DNA of 64,000 nucleotides from CAVYVZ01 sp963772065 (GCA_963772065.1 CAVYVZ010000007.1:248001-312000), one strand, 5' to 3'. Counted from the stretch's first letter, positions 56,572 through 64,000 are shown. The notes: generated by a model from the sequence alone, not told the origin. Translations and numbers: made by a program.

Positions 56572-57545
56572 AAGCGCTCATTACAGGCGGCGCCGGTTTC
56601 GTGGGGTCGCACCTCGCGGAACATCTGCTCGCCCAGGGACATCAGGTCCTCGTCGTCGACAATCTGTCCACTGGCTCGATCGAGAACATCACGCATCTCA
56701 AGGGACGCGCTGGCTTCGACTACACGATCGATTCGGTCGCGAACGAGCCGCTCATCGCCGAGTTGATAGACCGCAGCGATGTCGTCTTTCACCTCGCCGC
56801 CGCGGTGGGCGTGAAACTGATCGTCGAGCAGCCCGTTCGGACGATCGAAACCAACGTGCACGGCACCGAGGTGGTGCTGAAGCACGCGAGCAAGAAGCGG
56901 AAGCTCGTGTTCATCGCGTCCACGTCGGAGGTCTACGGCAAGAGCTCGGACGTGCCATTCCGTGAAGATGCGGACTTGGTACTCGGAGCGTCCGAGAAAC
57001 ATAGATGGGCCTATGCGTGCAGCAAGCTGATCGACGAGTTCCTCGCCTTGGCCTATTGGAAAGAACGCAAGCTGCCCGTCGTCATCGCGCGTCTATTCAA
57101 TACGGTGGGTCCTCGCCAGACGGGGCAGTATGGGATGGTGCTGCCGAATTTCGTGCGGCAGGCGCTCGCCGGCGAGCCGATTACCGTGTTCGGCGACGGG
57201 CGGCAGTCACGCAGCTTCACGTATGTGGGCGATGTCGTGGACGCCCTGGCAAAAATGGCGGACGATCCGCGGGCGGTTGGGCAGGTGTACAACATCGGAA
57301 GCACCGAGGAAATCACGATCACCGCGCTTGCCGAGCGGGTGCGTGCGCTCACCGACAGCCGTTCGGCCATTCGTTACGTACCGTATGACGAGGCCTACGA
57401 GGAGGGCTTCGAGGACATGCCGCGGCGGGTGCCCGACACGACGAAAATCAGGGAGCTCATCGGGTTCGAGCCGCGCGTGCCCCTCGACGAGACGATCCGC
57501 CGCGTGATTCGGCATATGAGCGTCGATCTGGGAATGCGCCGCTGA
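56568..57545 (+). CDS. NAD-dependent nucleotide-sugar epimerase/decarboxylase (extended SDR)
   Basis: 325 residues, intact. NAD loop LITGGAGFVGSHLAEHL, VDNLSTGSIENI, HLAAAVGVKLIVEQPVRTIETN, STSEVYGKSSDVPF, the catalytic WAYACSK (YxxxK present), ARLFNTVGPRQTGQYGMVLP, RSFTYVGDVVDAL and VYNIGSTEEITI. This is the UDP-glucuronate decarboxylase/UDP-glucose epimerase-like group; which reaction cannot be fixed. Unlike its neighbour at 54439 it keeps the catalytic Tyr. Last gene of the glycan cluster. Confidence 0.9.
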   Translation: MKALITGGAGFVGSHLAEHLLAQGHQVLVVDNLSTGSIENITHLKGRAGFDYTIDSVANEPLIAELIDRSDVVFHLAAAVGVKLIVEQPVRTIETNVHGTEVVLKHASKKRKLVFIASTSEVYGKSSDVPFREDADLVLGASEKHRWAYACSKLIDEFLALAYWKERKLPVVIARLFNTVGPRQTGQYGMVLPNFVRQALAGEPITVFGDGRQSRSFTYVGDVVDALAKMADDPRAVGQVYNIGSTEEITITALAERVRALTDSRSAIRYVPYDEAYEEGFEDMPRRVPDTTKIRELIGFEPRVPLDETIRRVIRHMSVDLGMRR

Positions 57546-57550
57546 GCTGT

Positions 57551-57579
57551 TTGGAGCCGCTCTCAGCGCGCCGTACAAT
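57551..57579 (+). promoter_or_regulatory. Sigma-70 promoter of the STN-domain gene
   Basis: TTGGAG (57551-57556), exactly 17 bases, TACAAT (57574-57579), then ATG 20 bases later with GAGGA at 57589-57593. It marks a new transcription unit after the glycan cluster. Confidence 0.7.
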
Positions 57580-57598
57580 AGACCTCCCGAGGATAGCC

Positions 57599-58393
57599 AT
57601 GAAGACCTCAACACTGCTCGCCGCGTTCGCGGTTCTGTGGCTCTTCCCTGTTCGCGCCGATGCGCAACAGATGACGCTTCAGATCCAGAACGGACTCGTC
57701 ACGCTGGACGCACAGAACGTGTCGATCCGACAGATCCTCGCCGAATGGGCACGAATCGGCGGAGCGAAGATCGTGAACGGCGAAAAGGTGACGGGCAACC
57801 CCGTCACGCTGCAGCTCAATGGGATCCCCGAGCGCCAGGCCCTCGATACGATCCTGCGCGGCGTGAGCGGCTACATGCTCGCGTCTCGTCAGGCGGGAAG
57901 CGTGGGTGCCTCCGCGTTCGATCGGATTCTGATCCTGCCAACGAGCTCCGCCCCGCGGCCGACCGCAACGACCCCGAATGCGGCGTTCGTTCCGCGCCCG
58001 ATGCCGGTGCAGGTGCAACCGGTGGAACCGGTCGAGACCGAGATCGTCCAGGACGACGATCACGACGAGGCCGATCCGGACGCCGGCGTCGATGGGAGCG
58101 AAGAGCCCGATCCGCCCGAGCCCAGCCCGAACCCGCAGTTCCAGCGGCGTCCGTTTCCGAACCCGATGGGCGCACAGGGGCAACCGTTCATCGTTCCGCA
58201 GGGTGCGTTTCCCGGCGCGCCGCAGCCGATTCAGGATGACGAGGAGGCGCCGAACAAGCAGCAGCCCTCCACGGCGCCGCTGAACGTGCCGCCAGGAGCA
58301 TCCTCGACTCCCGGTGTGATCTCACCCGTTCCGCAGCAGCAGCAGGAGCCGCAACAGGTACCGATTCGGACGACACGTCCGCCGCCAGCCTGA
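57599..58393 (+). CDS. Secreted STN-domain protein with acidic, Pro-rich tail
   Basis: 264 residues: signal peptide MKTSTLLAAFAVLWLFPVRADA, then a single STN-like domain (about 25-110; LVTLDAQNVSIRQILAEWARIGG...NGEKVTGNPVTLQLNGIPERQALDTILRGVSGY). This is the fold found at the N-terminus of secretins and TonB receptors. The rest is low complexity: an acidic stretch DDDHDEADPDAGVDGSEEPD, then Pro/Gln-rich to the end, without a barrel. It may be a periplasmic adaptor for a secretin or receptor; the partner is unknown. Start chosen from the signal peptide and Shine-Dalgarno. Confidence 0.78.
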   Translation: MKTSTLLAAFAVLWLFPVRADAQQMTLQIQNGLVTLDAQNVSIRQILAEWARIGGAKIVNGEKVTGNPVTLQLNGIPERQALDTILRGVSGYMLASRQAGSVGASAFDRILILPTSSAPRPTATTPNAAFVPRPMPVQVQPVEPVETEIVQDDDHDEADPDAGVDGSEEPDPPEPSPNPQFQRRPFPNPMGAQGQPFIVPQGAFPGAPQPIQDDEEAPNKQQPSTAPLNVPPGASSTPGVISPVPQQQQEPQQVPIRTTRPPPA

Positions 58394-58437
58394 GCGGTCC
58401 GCCTTCGCGCTTCGCGCTTCGGCGGGACAAGTACAAT
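58391..58437. repeat. Heptamer array K (CTTCGCG) after the STN gene, with -10-like TACAAT
   Basis: The STN gene stop TGA opens TGAGCGGTCCGCC, followed by CTTCGCG, CTTCGCG, CTTCGGC at period 7 (58403-58423). GTCCGCC and GGCGGGAC form a stem with one bulge. TACAAT at 58432-58437 lies 8 bases before the TTG of the next gene. Confidence 0.55.
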
Positions 58438-58445
58438 AGAAGCGA

Positions 58446-59489
58446 TTGTCCGAGATCAATCGCTTCAGGCCCGAGGACCGACGCGGCGTCGAGACGTTGT
58501 ATCGACGCACGCATGGACCTGACGCCGCGGAAGCGAGCCGGCTCCGCTGGGACTGGCAGCACGTACACAATCCTAACAATCCGACGCGTCAGCCGGGCAT
58601 CTGGGTGGCGCGCGAAGGGCCGACGGTCGTTGGCCATTACCCGACGCTCCCCGTGCGCGTGTCGCTGCGCGGCATCGAGGTGGAGGGCGCGTGGGGCACC
58701 GACGCGCTCGTTGCGCCCGAGCGCGACCGCCAGGGTCTAGGCGAAGCGCTCCTGCGAACGTGGGATCGTCACGCGGGCGCGGCCATGGCGCTCGGCGTCT
58801 CACCCGAATCACGGAAGCTTCTCGACAAGCTGCACTGGCCGCACGGGCACATCGTCCCTTGCCTCGTGAAGCCGCTCACGCGCCGCGCGATTCGGCTGCC
58901 GAACTGGCCTCAAAGCATCAACCGGCTCGTGTCGGCGCTGACGGTCCCAGCGATCCGTGTCGTCGCCCGGTCACGGCCGCTCCGCGCCGAATGTGAGCCG
59001 ATCCGGCGCTTCGACGCGGCCTACACGGCGCTCTGGGAACGGCTCGCGCCGAAATTCGACCTCGCCGTCCGGCGGGATGCCGCATACCTGAACTGGCGCT
59101 ACATCGAGCCACCGCATGTCCGCTACTCAGTCGTGGCGCTCAAGCGCGAAGGCGAGGTGCACGGGTACGCGGTGTACCGCCATCGCTACGAGCCGCTCGG
59201 GAGGGTGACGCTCCTCGTCGACTTCCTCGTCGATCCTGACGACGTCTCGGGATTGAAGACGCTGCTGCGGTGGGTCGATCGCGAAGCGAACGCCGAAGAC
59301 TCCGACAAGGTGCGCTGCTACGCGATGCACAACGCGTTCAGGCGGATTCTGCGCCGCAATGGGTACTTTCACGTGAAGTCGACGCTCGAGGTCAGCGTCA
59401 AGGTCAATGCCGTACAGGTTCCGAAAGGGTTCTACGAGGACACCGACGGCTGGCATATCACATACGGGGATTCGGACCAGGATCACTGA
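58446..59489 (+). CDS. GNAT-type acetyltransferase, possibly glycan-related
   Basis: 347 residues. N-terminal GNAT half: FRPEDRRGVETLYRRTHG, WVAREGPTVVGHYPTLPVRV, TDALVAPERDRQGLGEALLRTWD (acetyl-CoA loop of the RxxGxG/A type). The C-terminal half (about 185-330) repeats the fold: RRDAAYLNWRYIEPPHVRYSVVAL, LLVDFLVDPDDVSGLKTLLRW. This double-GNAT layout with LNWRY is seen in proteins near polysaccharide clusters. TTG 58446 is the only start before the conserved N-terminus. Its stop overlaps yqeY (TGATG). Confidence 0.78.
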   Translation: MSEINRFRPEDRRGVETLYRRTHGPDAAEASRLRWDWQHVHNPNNPTRQPGIWVAREGPTVVGHYPTLPVRVSLRGIEVEGAWGTDALVAPERDRQGLGEALLRTWDRHAGAAMALGVSPESRKLLDKLHWPHGHIVPCLVKPLTRRAIRLPNWPQSINRLVSALTVPAIRVVARSRPLRAECEPIRRFDAAYTALWERLAPKFDLAVRRDAAYLNWRYIEPPHVRYSVVALKREGEVHGYAVYRHRYEPLGRVTLLVDFLVDPDDVSGLKTLLRWVDREANAEDSDKVRCYAMHNAFRRILRRNGYFHVKSTLEVSVKVNAVQVPKGFYEDTDGWHITYGDSDQDH

Positions 59490-59935
59490 TGAAGCTCTCC
59501 GACCGCGTCAACGGCGACATCACCGCCGCCATGAAGGCCAAGAACCAGAGCCGCCTGTCGGCTCTTCGCATGCTCAAGGCCGCGATCATGAACAAGGGCA
59601 TCGAGAAGGGGCACGACCTCGACGACGCCGAAGTGGTGCAGGTAGTGGCGTCGCTCGTGAAGCAGCGGCGGGATTCGATTGAGCAGTTCGCCAAGGCCGG
59701 TCGGACCGACCTCGTCGATAAAGAGACCGGTGAGATTGCGGTGCTGGAAGAGTACCAGCCACCCGCGGCAACGGCTGAGGAAATCGACGCCGCGGTGGCG
59801 GCGGCGATCGCCGAGACTGGAGCCACTACCCCGAAAGACATGGGGAAGGTGATGAAGGCGGTCATGCCGAGGCTGGCCGGGAAGACGGCAGACGGGAAGA
59901 CGGTGAACGAGGCCGTTCGGCGGAAGCTCGCGTAG
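59489..59935 (+). CDS. yqeY: GatB/YqeY-domain protein
   Basis: 148 residues, all helical: LSDRVNGDITAAMKAKNQSRLSALRMLKAAI, VVASLVKQRRDSIEQFAKAGRTDLVDKETGEIAVLEEYQP, DMGKVMKAVMPRLAGKTADGKTVNEAVRRKL. The C-terminal half is the domain shared with GatB, the tRNA-dependent amidotransferase subunit. YqeY alone has no proven role; tRNA binding is inferred. Translationally coupled to the acetyltransferase by one base. Confidence 0.93.
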   Translation: MKLSDRVNGDITAAMKAKNQSRLSALRMLKAAIMNKGIEKGHDLDDAEVVQVVASLVKQRRDSIEQFAKAGRTDLVDKETGEIAVLEEYQPPAATAEEIDAAVAAAIAETGATTPKDMGKVMKAVMPRLAGKTADGKTVNEAVRRKLA

Positions 59936-60026
59936 TGTTCGGTAACGGACGGCGTTCGCCCTTGTCTTCTCAGAGTTTTCTTATTCTTAACAACTCACGG
60001 CAAACATTTCGGCAGGGGCGTCCGTC

Positions 60027-60101
60027 TATACTCGGTGAAAGGCCTAGTCAGCCTCTCACCATCCTCCTTCGGGCCCTTGCTCAGCGAGGGCCCGTTTTTT
60101 T
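60027..60101 (+). terminator. Terminator-like leader in front of murJ
   Basis: TATACT (60027-60032) could serve as a -10. Then hairpin GTGAAAGGC/GCCTCTCAC (60035-60059, one mismatch) and a strong intrinsic terminator: CGGGCCCT (60070-60077) pairs with AGGGCCCG (60087-60094), followed by nine T (60095-60103). The murJ TTG start uses the last two T. This is either the terminator of yqeY or an attenuator for murJ. Confidence 0.75.
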
Positions 60102-61727
60102 TTGACCGAACCTTCCTCCTCCACGTCCCGGCCTGCGGCGAGCGGAGCCGGACGACTCGCCCGTGCGGCTGGGGTAGCCGGCACGGCGACGATGGCGAGC
60201 CGCATTCTTGGCGTCGTGCGCGAGCAGGTGCTCGCCGCGTACTTCGGCGCCGGCAACGCGATGGACGCCTACAACGTCGCCTTCCGGATTCCGAATCTCG
60301 TGCGCGATCTGTTCGCTGAAGGCGCGATGAGCGCCGCGTTCGTCCCGACGTTCACCCGCCGGCTGACTGCCGATGGGCGAGACAGCGCATGGAGGCTCGG
60401 CAGCACGGTCATCACGGCGCTGCTCGTGATCACGACAGCCATGGTGATTGCTGGACTGGTGTTCGCGGAGCCGATCGTCAGGGCGTTCGCCGCCGACTAC
60501 GCGGAGGTGCCCGGTAAGCTGGAGCTCACGGTCCTCCTCACCCGCATCATGCTGCCGTTCCTCACGCTCGTGGCGCTCGCCGCCGCGTTCATGGGGATGC
60601 TGAACTCGCTGCACCGGTTCTTCCTGCCCGCGCTCTCGCCGGCGATGTTCAACGTGGGAACGATCGTCTGCACGCTGGCGCTGGTCCCCGTGATGCCGCG
60701 GTTCGGATTGCCAGCAATCGCCGCGGTCGCCATCGGCACCGTTGTGGGCGGGTTCGGCCAGCTCGCGCTCCAGTGGCCGATTCTCCGGCGCGAAGGATTT
60801 CGCTACCGGCCGACGATCGATCTCCGCGATGAAGGGCTCCGGCGCGTTCTGCTGCTCATGGGTCCGGGCGCGATTGGATTGGCCGCAACGCAGGTCAACG
60901 TGTTCGTCAATACGGTGCTCGCCGCAGCCGAAGGGACCGGCGCGGTGTCGTGGCTGAACTACGCCTTCCGGCTGATGTATCTGCCCATCGGGCTGTTTGG
61001 GATCTCCATCGCCACCGCGGCGATGCCGACCGTCTCGCGGCATGCCGCCGCCGAAAATCGCGGTGGCATCAGGACGACGGTTGCGGACAGTCTGTCGTTG
61101 ATGATGATGCTCAACGTTCCGGCAACCGTGGGGCTGATCGTCCTGGCTGTGCCGATCGTTCAGGTGATATTCGAGCGGCGCGCGTTCACGCACATCGATA
61201 CGCTGGCCACAGCGGCGGCGCTGCAGTTGTACGCCGTCGGCCTCCTGGGCTACTCCGTCGTGCGCATCACGTCGCCGACGTTTTATGCGCTCGAGGAGAG
61301 CCGTGTTCCCGTGACGGTGAGCGTGATCACGGTGCTCGTGAACGCGGCCCTGAACGTCGCGCTGGCGCGGGCGATGGGATATCGCGGCCTTGCGCTCGGC
61401 ACGTCGATCGCCGCGCTGCTCAACGGCGGTGCCCTGCTCTTTCTCCTCAATCGTCGACTCCACGGCATCGAAGGTCGGCGCGTGCTCGTATCATTCGGCA
61501 AGATTGCCGCTGCCTCCGCGCTGATGGGCGCGGCCGCCGTCGCTGCAGATCGGCTGCTGATCCAATGGGCGCCGGGCGCCGGCTTGAGTGCGCAGCTGGT
61601 ACGGCTGGCCGCGTCGATCGCGACGGCACTGGCCGTGCTGGCGGCGTCTGCCCACATCATGCGCATCGACGAGTTCAGGCGGGGCGTGCGCCTCATCACG
61701 GCGAAGCTCGCCCGCGGGCGCTCATGA
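60102..61727 (+). CDS. murJ: Lipid II flippase MurJ
   Basis: 541 residues, about 14 membrane helices, MOP/MATE-like fold. ASRILGVVREQVLAAYFGAGNAMDAYNVAFRIPNLVRDLFAEGAMSAAF holds the conserved arginines of the cavity; NSLHRFFLPALSPAMFNVGTI and FERRAFTHIDTLATAAALQLYAVGLLGYSVVRI also match the family. It moves lipid II across the membrane for peptidoglycan synthesis. TTG 60102 is the only start before ATG 60192, which would remove the first helix. It begins within the T-run of a terminator hairpin. The stop overlaps the next gene (ATGA). Confidence 0.92.
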   Translation: MTEPSSSTSRPAASGAGRLARAAGVAGTATMASRILGVVREQVLAAYFGAGNAMDAYNVAFRIPNLVRDLFAEGAMSAAFVPTFTRRLTADGRDSAWRLGSTVITALLVITTAMVIAGLVFAEPIVRAFAADYAEVPGKLELTVLLTRIMLPFLTLVALAAAFMGMLNSLHRFFLPALSPAMFNVGTIVCTLALVPVMPRFGLPAIAAVAIGTVVGGFGQLALQWPILRREGFRYRPTIDLRDEGLRRVLLLMGPGAIGLAATQVNVFVNTVLAAAEGTGAVSWLNYAFRLMYLPIGLFGISIATAAMPTVSRHAAAENRGGIRTTVADSLSLMMMLNVPATVGLIVLAVPIVQVIFERRAFTHIDTLATAAALQLYAVGLLGYSVVRITSPTFYALEESRVPVTVSVITVLVNAALNVALARAMGYRGLALGTSIAALLNGGALLFLLNRRLHGIEGRRVLVSFGKIAAASALMGAAAVAADRLLIQWAPGAGLSAQLVRLAASIATALAVLAASAHIMRIDEFRRGVRLITAKLARGRS

Positions 61728-62938
61728 AACAGCGGATCCTCGGGCTCCACCCCACGGTTGCCTCGCTCGCCAGCACGCATTTCGTCGTCGACGGCTACGG
61801 CAACATCTATGCGCCGCTGCTCCCGCTGCTCATCCCGCAGCTCGGGCTCACGCTTGCCGCCGCAGGCACGCTGGCGATGTGCTTTCAGATGTCGAGCTCG
61901 GTCGCGCAGCTCGCGTTTGGACGGCTGGCGGACAGGTGGCGCCCCCGGCTGCTCCTGCTCGTCGGACCGATCGTGGCGGTCGCCATCCTGTCGCTCATCG
62001 GTCTGTGCACGAACGTGTGGACGCTCGCCGCGGTCCTGATCGTCGGTGGACTCGGGGGCGCGGCGTTCCATCCTCCGGCCGCGGCGATGGTGCATGTGCT
62101 CGGCGGCGATCGCAAAGGGCTGGCGATGTCGACGCACATCAGCGGTGGCTCCTTGGGGTTCGCGCTCGGTCCGCTGCTCTTTGCTCCGTTCGTCGAGCAG
62201 GTCGGCCTCCGGTGGACGCCGATGCTGATGCTGCCGGGACTCGTCGCGCTGACGATCTTCCTTCGGCGCGTACCGGCGATCGATCGGCTGCAGGAACACG
62301 ACAGGCCCGGCGGCTTCTCCGAGCTTCGGGCGTACGCGAAGCCGCTCGCACTGCTCTACGCGATCGTCGTGCTGCGCACCCTCGCCTCTCTCAGCTTCGC
62401 CACGTTCATGCCCGTCATGCTGACGCGCCGCGGGATGTCGGTGGCTGGCGCGGGAACCGCCGTGGCGTTGTATCTCTTCGCAAGCGGCATCGGCGGGTTC
62501 CTTGGCGGCCCGGCGGCGGATCGATGGGGCGCGCGGCGTGTGATCATCGTGTCGCTCGTGGCGTCGGTGCCGTTCCTGGTGGTCGCGCCGGCACTGCGCG
62601 GCTGGACCTTTCTCTTGGTTCTTGCAATCGGCGGGTTCCTTCTTCAATCCACGCTTCCGGTGAACGTCACATTCGGGCAGACGCTCGCGCCGATCAGCGC
62701 CGCGACAGTGTCGTCGCTGATGATGGGCTTCGCGTGGGGTACGGGTGGACTGAGCGTGCCATTCGTGGGCATGCTCGCTGACCGAATCGGTATCGAAAGT
62801 GCGCTCGTCGTGATGGCATTCATGCCGCTCGTCGCAGCGCTGCTGGCCGTGCCGCTTCCTTCAGGGAAACACGCGGGCGCGCCGGCTCGAGCGTCCGAAC
62901 TCGTGCCCGAATCGTCGGGCACGGAAGTTGCTGATTAG
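61724..62938 (+). CDS. Major facilitator superfamily transporter (Fsr-like)
   Basis: 404 residues with twelve predicted membrane helices in two halves. VDGYGNIYAPLLPLLIPQLGLTL at helix 1, FGRLADRWRPRLLLL (MFS signature loop between helices 2 and 3), GAAFHPPAAAMVHVLGGDRKGLAMSTHISGGSLGFALGP, typical of the fosmidomycin-resistance Fsr group, and GGPAADRWGARRVI as the second-half loop. Export of a small anionic compound is possible; the substrate is unknown. It starts inside the murJ stop (ATGA), so the two are co-translated. Confidence 0.87.
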   Translation: MKQRILGLHPTVASLASTHFVVDGYGNIYAPLLPLLIPQLGLTLAAAGTLAMCFQMSSSVAQLAFGRLADRWRPRLLLLVGPIVAVAILSLIGLCTNVWTLAAVLIVGGLGGAAFHPPAAAMVHVLGGDRKGLAMSTHISGGSLGFALGPLLFAPFVEQVGLRWTPMLMLPGLVALTIFLRRVPAIDRLQEHDRPGGFSELRAYAKPLALLYAIVVLRTLASLSFATFMPVMLTRRGMSVAGAGTAVALYLFASGIGGFLGGPAADRWGARRVIIVSLVASVPFLVVAPALRGWTFLLVLAIGGFLLQSTLPVNVTFGQTLAPISAATVSSLMMGFAWGTGGLSVPFVGMLADRIGIESALVVMAFMPLVAALLAVPLPSGKHAGAPARASELVPESSGTEVAD

Positions 62939-62963
62939 CGACCAGTTAGGACACACTGGACCG

Positions 62964-63710
62964 ATGCGTTCCCGCTACTCCGGCGCCGGCAGTTTCGCCT
63001 ACTCATTCGGACCTGGCCCGATCACGCCGGCCGTCAAAGCACTTCTCATCGCGAACACGGTGATGTTCGTCGCGTCCTACTTCATGCCGGAGCTGCTGAT
63101 GCTGCTCGGCCTGAATCCCTCCGCGGTGTTCGGCCGGCTCGCCATCTGGCAGATCGTCACGTATCTGTTTCTGCACGGGAGTTTTTTTCACATCCTCTTC
63201 AACATGCTTTCGCTCTGGATGTTCGGCGTCGAGCTCGAGCGAATGTGGGGGACGAAATACTTCACGCAGTACTACTTCATCACGGGAGTAGGCGCAGGCC
63301 TGACGCAGATCATCCTGGGCGTCCTTCCGTTCCCCTTCGCGGAACAGTTCTATTCCTCGATCACGATCGGCGCGTCTGGCGCCGTGTACGGACTGCTGCT
63401 CGCGTACGGGCTGTATTTCCCGCATCGGCCGATCCTGATGTACTTCATCTTTCCGGTGCCCGCGAGGTACTTCGTGATGATCGTCGGCGGCATCGCCCTG
63501 CTGAGCGCCTCGGGCGATGTGGGAGGCGTCGCGCACACCGCGCACCTCGGAGGCATTGCGGCCGGTTATCTGTATCTGAAGAGCGGCCGGATCCATCCGA
63601 TTTCAGAGCTCAAGTACCGGTTCCTGAAATGGCGGATCAACCGGATGCGGCGCAAGTTCGACGTCTATTCAGGCGGGCGTGCCGACGACGTCAATCGCAG
63701 GGTCCATTAG
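62964..63710 (+). CDS. Rhomboid-family intramembrane serine protease
   Basis: 248 residues, six membrane helices. Catalytic dyad: Ser in the ITIGASGAVYGLL motif (GxSG) and His in GGVAHTAHLGGIAAGYL. The oxyanion/HN motif FLHGSFFHILFNMLSLW and the L1-loop WxR-type ELERMWGTKYF are present. It cleaves membrane proteins within the bilayer; the target is unknown. ATG 62964 (MRSRYSGAGSFAYSFG) was chosen over the earlier frame from 62928, which overlaps the transporter stop. The C-terminus is basic. Confidence 0.92.
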   Translation: MRSRYSGAGSFAYSFGPGPITPAVKALLIANTVMFVASYFMPELLMLLGLNPSAVFGRLAIWQIVTYLFLHGSFFHILFNMLSLWMFGVELERMWGTKYFTQYYFITGVGAGLTQIILGVLPFPFAEQFYSSITIGASGAVYGLLLAYGLYFPHRPILMYFIFPVPARYFVMIVGGIALLSASGDVGGVAHTAHLGGIAAGYLYLKSGRIHPISELKYRFLKWRINRMRRKFDVYSGGRADDVNRRVH

Positions 63711-63812
63711 CCCGAACAACCACGAAAGCACGACATTCCCGAAATCATCCGTTTTCAAAAGGCGCGTGTTCGAGGGTTTGCGTGCTTTCGTGGGTTTCGT
63801 GTTTCGTGGTTT
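63711..63812. repeat. Heptamer hairpin array I (CACGAAA / TTTCGTG)
   Basis: Starts right after the rhomboid TAG and ends at the stop (TAG) of the convergent gene. Left arm 63717-63745 has CCACGAAAG, CACGACA, CCCGAAA; right arm 63765-63812 has CGTGTTCG, GCGTGCTTTCGTG, TTTCGTG, TTTCGTGG with some exact 7-base steps. Same word as array A, 63 kb away. Confidence 0.75.
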
Positions 63813-64000
63813 CTAGTTCCGAATGCTCCACGGCAGGCGTGAGCCGCCGATCGCGAGCGCGAGCAATCCACCCAGCACCGGCAAGCCGAATCCGTTGGTC
63901 AGGAAACGGGTACTGAAAGATCGCGCCGCTCGCGACGTGAAAGTTCAGGACCATCAGGAAGGCTGCGAACGCCGCGACGCGCGTCCAGAACCCCGCCAGC
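63813..64000 (-). CDS. C-terminal end of a DoxX-like membrane protein (partial, one frameshift)
   Basis: Only the last 62 or so residues lie in the window: AGFWTRVAAFAAFLMVLNFHVASGAIFQ, then after a break near 63906-63911, FLTNGFGLPVLGGLLALAIGGSRLPWSIRN and stop. Two membrane helices with a short loop fit the DoxX/DoxD-like family of small four-helix proteins, whose role in electron flow or redox balance is poorly known. The gene begins beyond the right edge. The stop codon opens array I on this strand. Confidence 0.6.

Noticed and set aside
60035..60319. 94-residue protein starting in the murJ leader
   Set aside because: It overlaps murJ in another frame and becomes Arg-rich shadow sequence after about 25 residues; at most a leader peptide.
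1..63812. CRISPR array interpretation of the intergenic repeats
   Set aside because: Repeats are 7 bases, inverted, without unique spacers, and no cas gene is present.

Overview
The window is about 64 kb of GC-rich bacterial chromosome. Protein similarity and style suggest an acidobacterium, probably of the Vicinamibacteria type: a secreted carboxypeptidase-like/TonB receptor, paired VPS10-like beta-propeller proteins, and a dcw cluster with PASTA-tailed FtsI. This placement is inference from gene content only. I see no insertion sequence, phage gene, CRISPR array or replication origin. No gap between genes reaches 300 bases; the longest are 40149-40374, 30917-31127 and 49655-49850, and all three are described below.

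Layout. 1-5 kb: histidine breakdown (hutI and a formimino-THF cyclodeaminase), then leftward lepA-lepB and a small membrane protein. 5-16 kb: TonB-type receptor, secreted cyclophilin, DUF3291 protein, small protein, thioesterase, and two divergent giant VPS10/BNR proteins. 16-21 kb: RES/Xre toxin-antitoxin pair, citrate synthase, a twice frame-broken hydrolase, and a cellulose-synthase-like glycosyltransferase. 21-31 kb: larB, mutS2-dnaG-rpoD, a CAT-anticodon tRNA (probably Ile2), zinc-ribbon protein, RNase H-like, pgeF, acpS, and a 100-residue SpoVG-like protein. 31-49.7 kb (leftward): a complete dcw cluster, mraZ-rsmH-ftsL-ftsI-murE-murF-mraY-murD-ftsW-murG-murC-ftsQ-ftsA-ftsZ, followed by a B12-binding radical SAM gene. 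It is driven by a near-consensus promoter with MraZ boxes. murB and ddl are absent from it. 49.8-57.5 kb (rightward): ychF-like GTPase, then a surface-glycan cluster (four glycosyltransferases, two nucleotide-sugar epimerases, a sugar aminotransferase). 57.6-64 kb: STN-domain secreted protein, acetyltransferase, yqeY, murJ behind a terminator-like leader, MFS transporter, rhomboid protease, and the end of a DoxX-like protein.

Most co-directional genes are translationally coupled by 1-nt (TGATG/TAGTG) or 4-nt (ATGA/GTGA) stop-start overlaps.

Two features stand out. First, many essential genes are broken by single-base indels (hutI, lepA, ftsZ, murC, murE, ftsI, ftsL, rsmH, mraZ, ychF-like and others), densest at 44.9-53.2 kb. 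Uncorrected sequencing error is the likeliest cause. Second, most gene 3' ends that do not run directly into another gene carry a short array of heptamer words, commonly followed by the same word inverted. It starts at or just after the stop codon. The period is 7 nt, but the word differs almost everywhere. I count twelve such loci. I know of no named element family that matches them.
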